NCBI RefSeq assembly: GCF_019929575.1
Contig: NZ_JAHZPU010000001.1
Span: 147,842-211,841 of the forward strand
DNA: 64,000 bases
Origin: Streptococcus infantis
GTDB lineage: Bacteria > Bacillota > Bacilli > Lactobacillales > Streptococcaceae
Reading direction: 5' to 3'
Part shown: positions 1-8,280 of the stretch, piece by piece
Numbering within the stretch: position 1 is the stretch's first letter
Layout: the number at the start of each line of letters is the position of its first letter
Program-made: the position numbers and the translations under genes
The notes under the pieces: model-generated
What the model was told of the DNA's origin: nothing
Database searches by the model: none
The model's input: the letters and a program-made list of their open reading frames with translations, nothing else

Positions 1-201
1 AATAAGAAATCCCCCAATCAAGGCATTGTAAATTCCTTGGTTTTTAAACAGTGAGGTGACAGAGGGGCGAGTCAACTCTTCCTTGTCCATATTAAAGACT
101 CGGCTGGTTGCATCTGATTGGGTTGCCATACTCTCCAAATAAAAGATATAAAAATGTTCGAGGGCAACAAGGGTTGCCAAAATAGTAGTAATGATTGACA
201 T
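1..201 (-). CDS. DUF1304 family small membrane protein (partial, cut by window edge)
   Basis: This is the first 67 codons of a minus-strand gene whose 3' end lies outside the window. The protein begins MSIITTILATLVALEHFYIF, a hydrophobic first membrane segment, and continues with a polar stretch containing TSRVFNM and NQGIYNALIGGFL. That pattern matches the DUF1304 family of small four-helix membrane proteins, whose function is unknown. An AAGGAGA ribosome binding site sits 5 nt before the ATG. The gene starts 10 nt after the stop of the MarR gene, so the two form an operon and the MarR protein probably controls it. Family assignment is from remembered sequence only. Confidence 0.75.
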   Translation of the reverse strand, partial: MSIITTILATLVALEHFYIFYLESMATQSDATSRVFNMDKEELTRPSVTSLFKNQGIYNALIGGFLI

Positions 202-211
202 CGTTTTCTCC

Positions 212-637
212 TTAAAATTCTATTTTTTCTAAACCTGACACTAGTTTCATCAGTAAAGTCGTCAGCTCTTTCTGCTCTGCAGTCGATAAGATACTCTCCA
301 TCTGTTCCTTCACTTTCAAGTGATGTTGGGGTGGATTGATCAAAAGTTGATTCTTGGCTTCTTGGGTCAATTCAACTAAAACCTCTCGCTGATTGATTGG
401 ATTACGATTACGACTGACATAGCCCTCTGACTCTAAAATTTTGAAATGACGGGTCAAGGCTGCCTGGTCAATCTCTAATTTCTCCTGAACGGCAATTTGG
501 TTACAAGGTGACTTTTGCAATAAAAACTGCAGGATTTGATAGCGAGTCAAACTGATTCCCAGCTGTTTCTCAAAAAGTTGTGTGATGATTTGGTCTGCTA
601 AGCGAACTTGATAAAGTAATTCATGTATTTCTACCAT
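212..637 (-). CDS. MarR family transcriptional regulator
   Basis: A 141-residue winged-helix regulator. The N-terminal helix (MVEIHELLYQVRLADQI) is followed by the helix-turn-helix region and a wing with RNPINQREVLVELT, typical of MarR proteins, which usually repress their own operon and release DNA on binding small phenolic or lipophilic ligands. The start at 637 is chosen because AAGGAGAT lies just upstream. An in-frame ATG at 712 would lie upstream of the operator-like palindromes and has no ribosome binding site. The gene is co-transcribed with the downstream DUF1304 gene. The ligand cannot be inferred. Confidence 0.88.
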   Translation of the reverse strand: MVEIHELLYQVRLADQIITQLFEKQLGISLTRYQILQFLLQKSPCNQIAVQEKLEIDQAALTRHFKILESEGYVSRNRNPINQREVLVELTQEAKNQLLINPPQHHLKVKEQMESILSTAEQKELTTLLMKLVSGLEKIEF

Positions 638-655
638 TTCTATCTCCTTGCAAAC

Positions 656-684
656 AATTGATTTATCAATTATTGACTTATCAA
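656..684 (-). promoter_or_regulatory. Probable MarR operator (two adjacent palindromes)
   Basis: Positions 656-671 read AATTGATTTATCAATT, 7-base arms around a 2-base centre. Positions 673-684 hold a second, weaker copy, TTGACTTATCAA. Both lie 19-47 nt upstream of the MarR start, where an autorepressor would bind. Binding by this MarR protein is inferred from position and symmetry. Confidence 0.55.
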
Positions 685-730
685 GTATATTGCAATCAGA
701 TAAAAAACGCAACTATTTTGCTCACTCCTT

Positions 731-767
731 AAAAATAGCCTCTTGGTTTCAATCCCAAAAGGCTATT
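731..767 (-). terminator. Rho-independent terminator of the DUF2262 gene
   Basis: On the minus strand AATAGCC-TTTTGG pairs with CCAAGA-GGCTATT around an 8-base loop, followed by TTTTT. It sits 31 nt after the DUF2262 stop codon. Confidence 0.8.
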
Positions 768-797
768 ATTTCTATATTCTAAATAAAACTCCATCCA

Positions 798-1661
798 TTA
801 GCCTACCAAGTCCGCTCTAAGGATTTCCCCCTCTTTATCGATGACAACTTCGATGGCATGGCCTGCAAAAATTTCCTCTCTATCATCATAGTAGAGGGTC
901 AATTCCCCGTCTTCATTGATCGATAGTTCACTTAAGTAAAGAGAATTAGTAAAATACTCTTCTGTTAACTCCACATCATTTTCATCTGAATAAATCCAGT
1001 CTTGGGCTGTTTCCCACAGTTCTTTAACAATATAGTCTTTAATCCGAGCATCTTGGACTTGGAAGGTTTCCATAAATTTCTTTAAATCATCGAAAGAACT
1101 TGGAGGGAGACTTTCATCTGCATTCGCAGCAAAGATAGCGTGAATCTTACCGACCTCATAAGTGATGAAGCCTTCAAACCAAGAATAGGCTCTATTTAGT
1201 GTGAATTCGCCAAGATCGTCTTGAATGATGACCGGTTTTTGATAGGCTTCAATCAAGGTTTCTAACCTAGAGTCTGAGGATTGGTCATCTAGGTATTCCA
1301 GCAAGTGGTAGCAGTTATTAGCTACTTCTGACATATATGGCTCTAGCTCCATGAAGGGGCGTTTTTTACATTTGATCCGATGAATTTTGTAGGGTTCAAA
1401 ACTAAATCCCCATCGCTTTTCTTCAAATTCCTCAGGAGTCAGGAGCCATTCCAAACGTCCTTCAAGTTCAGAGAATTCCTGGGTTGCGACATTGACACTA
1501 GCTTTAAAATGAACAGACGGCATTTTACAACCATCTTTTAAAGAAGCAGCCCCATTTACATTTTGGAGGGTAAAAATCAAGAGCTCAACAATTTCTCCGC
1601 AAAATTCCTGTTCAAAATCATCTCTTGTTTTCTCAAATGGAGTTTTTAATCGTTTTGTCAT
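798..1661 (-). CDS. DUF2262-like cytoplasmic protein
   Basis: A 287-residue acidic protein with no signal peptide or membrane segment. The last ~90 residues carry a beta-rich domain with LYYDDREEIFAGHAIEV and a terminal EILRADLVG. This resembles the DUF2262 C-terminal pattern of 'YDDGD.F.GH.I.V' followed by 'A.I/L.G', and no activity is known for that family. The first ~190 residues are not recognised. AAAGGAT lies 8 nt before the ATG. The gene stands alone, with its own terminator and no co-directional partner in close spacing. I cannot assign a function. Confidence 0.6.
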   Translation of the reverse strand: MTKRLKTPFEKTRDDFEQEFCGEIVELLIFTLQNVNGAASLKDGCKMPSVHFKASVNVATQEFSELEGRLEWLLTPEEFEEKRWGFSFEPYKIHRIKCKKRPFMELEPYMSEVANNCYHLLEYLDDQSSDSRLETLIEAYQKPVIIQDDLGEFTLNRAYSWFEGFITYEVGKIHAIFAANADESLPPSSFDDLKKFMETFQVQDARIKDYIVKELWETAQDWIYSDENDVELTEEYFTNSLYLSELSINEDGELTLYYDDREEIFAGHAIEVVIDKEGEILRADLVG

Positions 1662-1763
1662 TCACTTCATCCTTTCTCTCTGCTTTTAATACCTTAGCAT
1701 TGTTTTGTATACGCTTACATTTTATCATGTTTTAGATTTTATTTCACTTATAAATACTATTTT

Positions 1764-1797
1764 TACAAAAAAGAAGCCGAAACTAGATTAGTTTCAA
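1764..1797 (-). terminator. Terminator of the LysM gene
   Basis: On the minus strand GAAACTA pairs with TAGTTTC around a 3-base loop, and the downstream GGCTTCTTTTTTG supplies the T-rich tail. It starts 15 nt after the stop codon of the LysM protein. Confidence 0.7.
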
Positions 1798-1809
1798 CTC
1801 CTCTTTCTA

Positions 1810-2937
1810 TTAGTTCATCGATACGTGAACGTGGTCATAGTGGTTTTCTGTGATGCTTCCACGGTCTGGCATTGGGTTCCAAGTGTAGGCTGGTCCATAT
1901 TTGCTATCGTACGGTGCGTAGAAACGTTGTTTCCAGATGATGTAGCTAATGCCACGGGTCGCCATGTTCTGGATTGCATAATCTGCAATTTGGTCTCCAA
2001 GAGCTGAGCTTACTGGAACCATAAAGTCAATCGCAAGACCTTTTCCGTGATCACCACTATCTCCTGGACGGTATCCGCTAAAAGATGTAATGCCGAACAA
2101 GTTGGCAATTTCTTCTTTAAAAGCTGCTGTTTGTGGTTGAAGTCCTGCATTCTCTGATTTTGCTGCAGCAAGTCCTGCATAGTCAGGAGCTACTGGGGCT
2201 GCATAAGTGTTTGAAGAGTGCTGACTTGGTTCTGCTTGATAGGTAACTTCTTCTGTCTCAGATGCGCTTGTAGCCGTCTCTACAGCTGCTTCCTCCACTA
2301 CTGGAGTTGAGGTTTCTACTACTGGGCTAGCAACTTCTGCCACAGTTTCAGTAGTAGCTTCAGTAGTTGCTTCTGTTGTTGTAGTCGTTGGTTCTTCAAC
2401 TGTAGGAGCCTCTGTTACAGCTTCAGTAGTTGCTTCTGTGGTTTCAGCAGTTGTTGTCGTTGTTTTTTCTGACGATACTGTAGTTTCTGCTACAGCTTCA
2501 GTTTCTTCAACTGGTTGAGTTAAATCTTCAACCTGTACAGTTTGGTCATCTACAGTGACTTGGTTGGTTGTCAAATCTGCTGTGGCAGTTGTTCCTTCAC
2601 CACCTTGGACTGCGTCAGGGGTTTGAATTTCAACCTCTGTCACTTCTTCCTTTTCATTGACAGTTGTTGTAAGGACTGTCTCAGGGAAAATCAAATCAAT
2701 ATTGCTGATTTTGTTCAAGTTAGCAAGAACGGTCACATCCACTCCCAAAGCTTCGGCAATGGTACTTAAGGTATCACCATACTGAATTGTATAGCTTGTT
2801 TTATTCTCACTTTTGGTAACATCGTTTTGAATTTGCTCAACACTACGTGCTGTCCATACTAGTTCTTCTGCTTGGGTTGCCAATACAGGGGCAAAGGACA
2901 AGGCTACTGTTGATGCTAAAATAATTCTTTTCTTCAT
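1810..2937 (-). CDS. Secreted LysM cell-wall protein with Thr/Glu-rich linker and VldE/ARB-07466-like C-terminal domain
   Basis: A 375-residue exported protein. Residues 1-24 form a signal peptide (MKKRIILASTVALSFAPVLATQA). A single LysM peptidoglycan-binding domain follows at about 48-92 (SYTIQYGDTLSTIAEALGV). Residues ~95-245 are a low-complexity linker made almost entirely of Thr, Glu, Val and Ala. The C-terminal ~125 residues (SGYRPGDSGDHGKGLAIDFM and ENHYDHVHVS) carry His/Asp positions like those of D-Ala-D-Ala peptidase-fold domains of the ARB-07466 type. No LPxTG anchor is present, so retention in the wall would rest on LysM. Pneumococci carry a very similar LysM protein reported in the WalRK (VicRK) regulon. 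A hydrolase activity is possible but not shown. Confidence 0.85.
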   Translation of the reverse strand: MKKRIILASTVALSFAPVLATQAEELVWTARSVEQIQNDVTKSENKTSYTIQYGDTLSTIAEALGVDVTVLANLNKISNIDLIFPETVLTTTVNEKEEVTEVEIQTPDAVQGGEGTTATADLTTNQVTVDDQTVQVEDLTQPVEETEAVAETTVSSEKTTTTTAETTEATTEAVTEAPTVEEPTTTTTEATTEATTETVAEVASPVVETSTPVVEEAAVETATSASETEEVTYQAEPSQHSSNTYAAPVAPDYAGLAAAKSENAGLQPQTAAFKEEIANLFGITSFSGYRPGDSGDHGKGLAIDFMVPVSSALGDQIADYAIQNMATRGISYIIWKQRFYAPYDSKYGPAYTWNPMPDRGSITENHYDHVHVSMN

Positions 2938-2969
2938 ACTATCAAACTCCTTTTCAAATGTAGTACCTG

Positions 2970-2981
2970 TCTATCATAACA
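2970..2981 (-). promoter_or_regulatory. Extended -10 promoter of the LysM gene
   Basis: On the minus strand TGTTATGAT gives an extended -10 element (TATGAT at 2973-2978), about 35 nt upstream of the LysM start. A good -35 is not visible. Confidence 0.5.
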
Positions 2982-2992
2982 CAAAGAATGTA

Positions 2993-3016
2993 GAAAAAAA
3001 GCCCTTTTGGGGCTAT
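2993..3016 (-). terminator. Terminator after the MATE-HAD operon
   Basis: On the minus strand AGCCCC-AAAA-GGGCT is followed by TTTTTTT. It lies ~100 nt after the HAD stop codon and just upstream of the LysM promoter, so it separates the two units. Confidence 0.8.
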
Positions 3017-3026
3017 TTAACAGAAC

Positions 3027-3043
3027 TGTACATTCGTTGTAAC
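3027..3043 (+). promoter_or_regulatory. WalR-like direct repeat (weak)
   Basis: TGTACA-N5-TGTAAC resembles the WalR/VicR consensus TGTWAH-N5-TGTWAH with one mismatch, ~90 nt upstream of the LysM gene. The repeats read on the plus strand while the gene is on the minus strand, which weakens the case. Confidence 0.25.
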
Positions 3044-3113
3044 AAATCATATTACTTGAAATAGTTTGTTAGTTTCTTGTCATCAAGCTGACATATTCTT
3101 CTTAGAGAAAGCT

Positions 3114-3728
3114 CTAGAAGGAAAGTGAGCTAATATCTTCCAAATGCTCCATCTGTTGATTACAAGTTGCAGGTGAGGCAAGAAAATTGATACTTTGAAT
3201 GCCACTATTTTGGGCAAATTCTATATCCAAGAACCGATCTCCGATATAATAAGTTTGCTGTGGATCTAGTCCATACTTATCTATCAAATAGATTGCTGCT
3301 TCCGGACCAGGCTTCCGAGCAAAACCACTTTGATTGGTTAAAATCTCTGTGAAATAGTGGGCCAACCCCAAATTCTCCAAAATAGTAAAAGCATTGTCCC
3401 CTTTATGGGTATAAACAAACTGCTCAATTCCTTGCTGATCTGCCCAAGCTAAGATTTCACGTGCCCCTGGCATCAGAACAACCTGGGCATTCTTTTCAGC
3501 CAAGCTCTGAGCACGGACTTGATTGAGCCTAGCAGCATCCAAACCTCTTTCTCCTCCGACCTTCTCCAATAGATCTTGAACGGAAGTTTGTAGAATAAAG
3601 GCACGAACCTCAGCCTTATCATAAGGAATGTCAAACTGAGCAAAGGTCTCTTCGATTCCTGCTAAAATAGCCTCATAAGAGTCCAATAAAGTACCATCTA
3701 AATCCCAAATAAAAGCTGTTTCTTGCAT
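3114..3728 (-). CDS. HAD family hydrolase (phosphoglycolate phosphatase-like)
   Basis: A 204-residue haloacid-dehalogenase phosphatase. Motif I is DLDGTLLDS near residues 9-17, where the first Asp is the nucleophile. Motif II is the Thr in VYTHKGD, motif III the Lys in ARKPGPE, and motif IV GDRFLDIEFA. An all-helical cap between motifs I and II marks subfamily IA. Such enzymes remove phosphate from small sugar phosphates or nucleotides, and the substrate cannot be read from sequence. The start lies 3 nt after the stop of the upstream MATE gene, so the two are cotranscribed. Confidence 0.88.
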   Translation of the reverse strand: MQETAFIWDLDGTLLDSYEAILAGIEETFAQFDIPYDKAEVRAFILQTSVQDLLEKVGGERGLDAARLNQVRAQSLAEKNAQVVLMPGAREILAWADQQGIEQFVYTHKGDNAFTILENLGLAHYFTEILTNQSGFARKPGPEAAIYLIDKYGLDPQQTYYIGDRFLDIEFAQNSGIQSINFLASPATCNQQMEHLEDISSLSF

Positions 3729-3731
3729 TTC

Positions 3732-5012
3732 TTATCCTTTCAATGTCATGTAAGATTTGTAACGATAGCGTAGGAAAATCCAACGGAAACCATTATCCAA
3801 AAGAGTACCAGCCCAAATACCAGGCAAGCCCCAACCAAGAACAATCCCCATCAGATAGGCTGTCCCAATGCGAATACACCACATCCCGATACTTGTCGCA
3901 TAAAAGGGAAGTCGGGCATTTCCCAAACCTTGCCAGACAGCTGTATAAATGACTGTCCCCGTCGTCATAGGAGTCCCTAATAGAGAGAAAAGAGTCACCA
4001 AAACACTGGCTTTGATAGCCACAGGATCACTGGTGTAGAGGTGACTTAGTGGTGTTCCCAGAGCATAGATACTAAGTGTTAAGGGCAACATGAGAAAGAA
4101 AGACAACCAAAAAGTTTGCTTACTTAAGTCATCCACCCTTGCCCAATCATTCTCTCCGACTGCTCGAGCTACCTGCATGACTGTTGCCGTAGCGACACCG
4201 AAGGCAGGCATATAGTTGAACTGTGTCAAAATTTCACCGATGGCATTCCCCGCAACTGCCTCAGTCCCGAAGGAAACAACCAAGGCAATAATGACAACAT
4301 CACCAGCCCTCATCATGAGACGTTCTCCCGCTGCAGGTAAAGCCAAGGTCAGCAGGTCTTTGTCCAGCCCCAAACTTGGTCTCGTATATGGAAGTTTTAA
4401 TTGTGACCACAAAATCACAACACCAACCAAACGAGATAAAATAGTCCCCCAAGCAACACCAGCTATCCCCATATCAAGGATAAAAATGGCAATACTTGAA
4501 AAAAGGATATTTAAAGCATTTGATAACAAACTAACATAAAGTGGAAGCCGAGGATTGTGGGTGGCGCGAATCAAAGCCCCCAAACTAGTCATCAAGCCCA
4601 AGAGAACAATTGAACCACCCACCAATGATAGGTAAAGTCCACCGCTCTCAGCTACAACTGCTTCTGTCCCCAAAAGACCTATCATCTCTCGACCAGCAAA
4701 GATGGACAAGAACCCTAAAACTAAACTCAGTAGCAGGGTAATCTTGATTGCTTCTGTCACATGATAGGCTAGTCTAGACTGGTCCTTCTGTCCCAAACTT
4801 TTTGAAATGACACTGGAAATGGCTGCTCCCAGAGCGATGAAAATAGCCTGATAAATAGTGATGATATTACCCGCTACCGAAACACCCGAAATGGCGATTA
4901 AACCTAAGTTAGCTACCAAATAGCTGTCCACCATCCCCATGAGCATCTGCAAGAAATTTTCACCCATGGCTGGCAGAGCAATGTTGAGAATATCCTTATT
5001 TTTCTTAAACAA
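3732..5012 (-). CDS. MATE family efflux transporter
   Basis: A 426-residue polytopic membrane protein with about twelve hydrophobic segments. It begins MFKKNKDILNIALPAMGENF, the entry into the first MATE helix, and shows the internal two-fold repeat of the family (the LALPAAGERL region in the second half mirrors the N-terminus). MATE proteins export drugs or cationic metabolites using sodium or proton gradients. The substrate is unknown. AGGAGGA lies before the start. It forms a two-gene unit with the HAD phosphatase and is separated from thrC by a terminator. Confidence 0.88.
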   Translation of the reverse strand: MFKKNKDILNIALPAMGENFLQMLMGMVDSYLVANLGLIAISGVSVAGNIITIYQAIFIALGAAISSVISKSLGQKDQSRLAYHVTEAIKITLLLSLVLGFLSIFAGREMIGLLGTEAVVAESGGLYLSLVGGSIVLLGLMTSLGALIRATHNPRLPLYVSLLSNALNILFSSIAIFILDMGIAGVAWGTILSRLVGVVILWSQLKLPYTRPSLGLDKDLLTLALPAAGERLMMRAGDVVIIALVVSFGTEAVAGNAIGEILTQFNYMPAFGVATATVMQVARAVGENDWARVDDLSKQTFWLSFFLMLPLTLSIYALGTPLSHLYTSDPVAIKASVLVTLFSLLGTPMTTGTVIYTAVWQGLGNARLPFYATSIGMWCIRIGTAYLMGIVLGWGLPGIWAGTLLDNGFRWIFLRYRYKSYMTLKG

Positions 5013-5030
5013 TCCTTCCTCCTGATGAAA

Positions 5031-5062
5031 AGAAACCCAGTTAGTTTCCCAACCGAGTTTAC
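5031..5062 (-). terminator. Terminator of thrC
   Basis: On the minus strand AAACTCGGTT pairs with AACTGGGTTT (with G-U pairs) around an 8-base loop, followed by TTTCTTTT. It lies between the thrC stop and the MATE ribosome binding site. Confidence 0.65.
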
Positions 5063-5072
5063 TTCCTCTCTT

Positions 5073-6557
5073 TTAAAGTCCTAGATAAGTTTCTACTGCA
5101 GTCTGCATCTCTGCTGCTGCAACAGTTGTCTTGTGACGAACTGGAGCTGTTTCAAGGCCATCCACTGCTGGTGGCACTGCTACTCCTGAAATCTCATGTA
5201 ACTGAGCCAAAGCTTCAAAGTCGCTAAGTCCTGATTTTCCAGTTACAGCTTCTACTGCAACTACTGGGAATTTGTATGGACTAGCAGTTGATGCAATCAC
5301 GGTCTTGGTCGCATCGCCTGTCGCTGCTTGGTATTTTTTATAAACTGCTGAAGCAACTGCTGTATGAGGGTCCTCGATATAAGCATCTGCCTCATAAACA
5401 CGCTTGATTTCTGCTGCTGTTTCTGCTTCCGTCGCATACTCTGCTGCAAAGAAATCAAGAATTTCCGAATCAAAATCAGTCAACTCATACTGACCTTGGG
5501 TATTCAAAGCATTCATAAGTTCAGCTGTCTTAACCGCATCATTGCCCAAAAGATGGAAAATCAAGCGCTCCAAGTTTGAAGAGACCAAGATATCCATAGA
5601 TGGGCTAGTGGTTACCTTAAATTCACGCTTCTTGTCATAGACACGACTTTTAAAGAAGTCTGTCAAGACATTGTTGTCATTTGAAGCACAGATTAGCTTG
5701 CCGACTGGCAAACCGATTTGTTTAGCGTAAAAGGCAGCCAAGATATTTCCGAAGTTTCCTGTCGGTACGGTGAAGTTAACCTTGTCACCAGCCTTAATCT
5801 CGCCAGTTTTAACAAGCTGAGCATAGGCATATACATAGTAGACAATCTGTGGAACCAAACGGCCGATATTCATAGAGTTAGCTGATGAGAACTGCAACTT
5901 GTTGGCTGCTAATTTTTCACGAAGAGCCACATCATTGAACATCTGTTTCACGTTTGTTTGGGCATCGTCAAAGTTTCCATCAATGGCTACAACATGCGTA
6001 TTGTCCCCTGTTTGAGTCGTCATTTGCAACTCTTGTACCTTGCTGACACCGTCTTTTGGATAAAAAACGATAATTTCAGTACCTGGAACATTCGCAAATC
6101 CTGCCATGGCAGCTTTTCCTGTATCACCAGATGTCGCTGTCAAGATGACAATCTTGTTTTCCAAGCCGTGTTTCTTAGCTGCCGTTGTCATAAAGTATGG
6201 CAAGATAGACAAGGCCATATCTTTAAAGGCGATGGTAGAACCGTGGAAAAGTTCTAAATTATATTGACCATCGAGTTTTACAAGAGGGGCAATAGCTGGT
6301 GTATCAAACTTGCTATCATAGGCATTGTTGATACAGTAGTCCAACTCTTCAGCTGTAAAGTCATCCAAGAAGGCTGACAAGACTAGTTTCGCCACTTCTT
6401 GGTAAGAAGCGTCTTTCAATGTGTCAAAATCCAAGTCCACCTTTGGATAGCTAACTGGAGTAAACAAACCTCCATCAGTCGCCAAACCTTGCAAAATTGC
6501 CTGGCTAGCTGTTACAGTATTTTTCGCATCACGCGTTGATTGATAAACTAATGTCAT
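5073..6557 (-). CDS. thrC: Threonine synthase
   Basis: A 494-residue PLP enzyme that converts O-phospho-L-homoserine and water to L-threonine and phosphate, the last step of threonine synthesis in the cytoplasm. The PLP lysine is in HGSTIAFKDMAL (K112). The phosphate-binding region ATSGDTGKAA and the early TRD and GLATDGGLFTP segments are typical of the long, YeastThr4/E. coli-like class. The length fits the family. It has its own promoter and terminator, with no homoserine genes beside it. Confidence 0.96.
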   Translation of the reverse strand: MTLVYQSTRDAKNTVTASQAILQGLATDGGLFTPVSYPKVDLDFDTLKDASYQEVAKLVLSAFLDDFTAEELDYCINNAYDSKFDTPAIAPLVKLDGQYNLELFHGSTIAFKDMALSILPYFMTTAAKKHGLENKIVILTATSGDTGKAAMAGFANVPGTEIIVFYPKDGVSKVQELQMTTQTGDNTHVVAIDGNFDDAQTNVKQMFNDVALREKLAANKLQFSSANSMNIGRLVPQIVYYVYAYAQLVKTGEIKAGDKVNFTVPTGNFGNILAAFYAKQIGLPVGKLICASNDNNVLTDFFKSRVYDKKREFKVTTSPSMDILVSSNLERLIFHLLGNDAVKTAELMNALNTQGQYELTDFDSEILDFFAAEYATEAETAAEIKRVYEADAYIEDPHTAVASAVYKKYQAATGDATKTVIASTASPYKFPVVAVEAVTGKSGLSDFEALAQLHEISGVAVPPAVDGLETAPVRHKTTVAAAEMQTAVETYLGL

Positions 6558-6585
6558 AAATCTCTATCCTTTATCTATAGTCTCA

Positions 6586-6597
6586 TCCATTATATCA
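6586..6597 (-). promoter_or_regulatory. thrC promoter (extended -10)
   Basis: On the minus strand TGATATAAT gives an extended -10 (TATAAT at 6589-6594), ~30 nt upstream of the thrC start. No good -35 and no T-box or leader peptide is visible. Confidence 0.6.
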
Positions 6598-6631
6598 TGA
6601 TTTTTCAGAAAATTCTCCCTTTATAAGAAAA

Positions 6632-7909
6632 TTATCGGGTCAATTTTTCTTTCAAAGGCTCTAAATAGGTCATTTCTCTCTGACCTCTCATCTCAAGTCC
6701 TTGTTCTGCTATAGCTAGTAAGTCTTTGGAGAACTGGATTATCCCAGATTTTTCCTCATCTGTGAGTTGTTTCTTAGAAAACTGTCTTCTCAAAGACTTG
6801 TAGTCACGGCCAAATTCCGCAAAGAAGGGGGCTGTTGCTAGATAATCTTCAAACTTATCAAGATTCACCAACAAACCTAGATGAAAGGCCGTCGAAGCAA
6901 AGGTGCGGTCTAGGGGCTGCGTACAAACACTACGAAATTCAACGGTTCCTCGAGTTGTTAAGTCCTGAAATTGATAGCTACGGTGTGTTTGGAAATCCTT
7001 CTCTTGAGGAACAAGCAGAGTTTCTTTCCTATTCAGAGTATAGGCGGGAATTTCATCAGTATCTAAATAATCTCTAGCTCGAATCGGAGAAAAATAGTAG
7101 GTTTCCCCATCACGTTCTGCTGTAAAAATCGCAGAGCGGTCTAGATAAGCAAAGAAATCATCCTCATTTTGAAATAGTTTGGCATTGACACCAACATTCT
7201 CTGGATAAATCCCATGCATGGATTCTTCCCAAAAAATATCTCGTGAAATCTTGGTGTCCCAGTCTGCTCCAGAAAACTCAGAATTGGCAAACAGGTAGGC
7301 TTTGGCTGCCTCTATCTGGGTGAAAGCATTGATAACTCGTAGGTAGTTAGCAGTCGATACATCCAACTGAACTTGACTCCCACAGATAAAAGCACCGTAT
7401 TGTGGAAAGTCATGCAAATCAGCTCTATCTTGGCGACTTCCCATATGCAGGTAAGCCATCAGCATCTGGTAACGTGGATAACCCACAGGTCGATTGTCAT
7501 TCTGATCCCAGTTTGGGTGAATCCCCCAACCTTGGATAGCATGTTCCTTTTCGCCTAGCTTTTCTTGGATTACCTTCATATAGGCCTGAAAACGTCCTTC
7601 AACCTCTTGGATATTCTGAGCCCTACCAAAGGCAAATTCCAAGGTTGTATAAGAAACTTCAAATAAAATCCGATCTTGACTCGTTGGTTCTACAAGTTGA
7701 ATCGGATTGCCATCCTGGTCCTCTTTTTCAACTTTCAGACTGAGAGCATCCACCAAAAAGCGCATCAAGTCCTTGCTGACTTCAATATCTGTGGGTTTCC
7801 CTTTCGTGTGTACGATAGGAAACTCCAACTCAATACCAATGTAGAGTTGTGGATTTTTTTTGATATTTTTTAAATAGCGATCTTTTAATAACTGAATTGA
7901 AGGGGACAT
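6632..7909 (-). CDS. Glutamate-cysteine ligase family protein
   Basis: A 425-residue protein that begins with the ATP-grasp-like GCS signature YIGIELEFPIVHTKG (residues ~23-37). This carries the paired acidic residues that bind Mg-ATP in gamma-glutamylcysteine synthetases of the GCS2 / plant-type fold. Further family-like stretches are HAIQGWGIHPNWD, MGSRQDRADLHDFPQYG, and TRGTVEFRSVCTQP near the C-terminus. It lacks the ATP-grasp second domain of the bifunctional GshAB. The true substrate may be glutamate plus cysteine or another amino acid. It is a single gene whose start lies ~370 nt from the divergent adhP. Confidence 0.75.
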   Translation of the reverse strand: MSPSIQLLKDRYLKNIKKNPQLYIGIELEFPIVHTKGKPTDIEVSKDLMRFLVDALSLKVEKEDQDGNPIQLVEPTSQDRILFEVSYTTLEFAFGRAQNIQEVEGRFQAYMKVIQEKLGEKEHAIQGWGIHPNWDQNDNRPVGYPRYQMLMAYLHMGSRQDRADLHDFPQYGAFICGSQVQLDVSTANYLRVINAFTQIEAAKAYLFANSEFSGADWDTKISRDIFWEESMHGIYPENVGVNAKLFQNEDDFFAYLDRSAIFTAERDGETYYFSPIRARDYLDTDEIPAYTLNRKETLLVPQEKDFQTHRSYQFQDLTTRGTVEFRSVCTQPLDRTFASTAFHLGLLVNLDKFEDYLATAPFFAEFGRDYKSLRRQFSKKQLTDEEKSGIIQFSKDLLAIAEQGLEMRGQREMTYLEPLKEKLTR

Positions 7910-7957
7910 ACATACCTCTCACTCTAAATACTCTTACTAGAAACATCAATTGCTTTC

Positions 7958-7969
7958 TATATTATACCA
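7958..7969 (-). promoter_or_regulatory. Promoter of the glutamate-cysteine ligase-like gene
   Basis: On the minus strand TGGTATAAT is an extended -10 (TATAAT at 7961-7966), ~52 nt before the start codon. Confidence 0.6.
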
Positions 7970-8109
7970 AAAACCCTTCGAGAAAGAACTCAGAAAATTT
8001 GCTAGTAATTTTGGGAAGTCGATACATACCAAACTATTCTCAGGTTTATAGGTATTCCTTCTCTGATACTCCAATATTTATTGTTCAATTTTCACAGTCT
8101 TATCAACCG

Positions 8110-8123
8110 GTTAAGCGATTACA
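8110..8123 (+). promoter_or_regulatory. cre-like site upstream of adhP
   Basis: GTTAAGCGATTACA matches 12 of 14 positions of the CcpA cre consensus TGWAANCGNTNWCA, with the two mismatches at the first two bases. It ends 21 bp upstream of the -35 box, a position where CcpA could act on adhP. Confidence 0.4.
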
Positions 8124-8144
8124 TAGTTTTTTACATAAAAACCA

Positions 8145-8173
8145 TTGTACTATAGTAAATATTGTGATATACT
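8145..8173 (+). promoter_or_regulatory. adhP promoter
   Basis: TTGTAC (8145-8150), a 17-nt spacer and TATACT (8168-8173) form a near-consensus sigma-A promoter. The expected transcription start is around 8180, ~100 nt before the adhP ATG. Confidence 0.75.
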
Positions 8174-8179
8174 TCACAT
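8162..8179 (+). promoter_or_regulatory. Rex-like redox operator over the adhP -10 box
   Basis: TTGTGATATACTTCACAT fits the Rex consensus TTGTGAANNNNTTCACAA with one mismatch per arm and covers the -10 element. Rex represses fermentation genes at low NADH and leaves DNA when NADH is high, which suits an NAD-dependent alcohol dehydrogenase. Rex itself is not in the window. Confidence 0.7.
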
Positions 8180-8280
8180 GTAAAAACATGAGAGGGCAGT
8201 TTAAATCTGACTTCCTTGAAAAATTTTCAAGCCAAGCCCCTTTTCCTCTGCACCTCAACGACTAATCAAGGAGGATAGCT

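Larger units (their letters stand above)
7910..8280. other. Divergent intergenic region, glutamate-cysteine ligase-like gene / adhP
   Basis: A 371-bp AT-rich region between divergent genes. It contains the minus-strand promoter at 7958, and the adhP promoter with its cre-like and Rex-like sites at 8110-8179. An open frame can be drawn at 7897-8265 on the plus strand, but it has no ribosome binding site and no recognisable protein, so I read it as noncoding. The stretch 8040-8105 holds nothing I recognise. Confidence 0.6.

Noticed and set aside
7897..8265. 122-codon plus-strand open frame in the adhP upstream region
   Set aside because: It has no ribosome binding site, no family resemblance, and overlaps the divergent promoters and Rex-like site.
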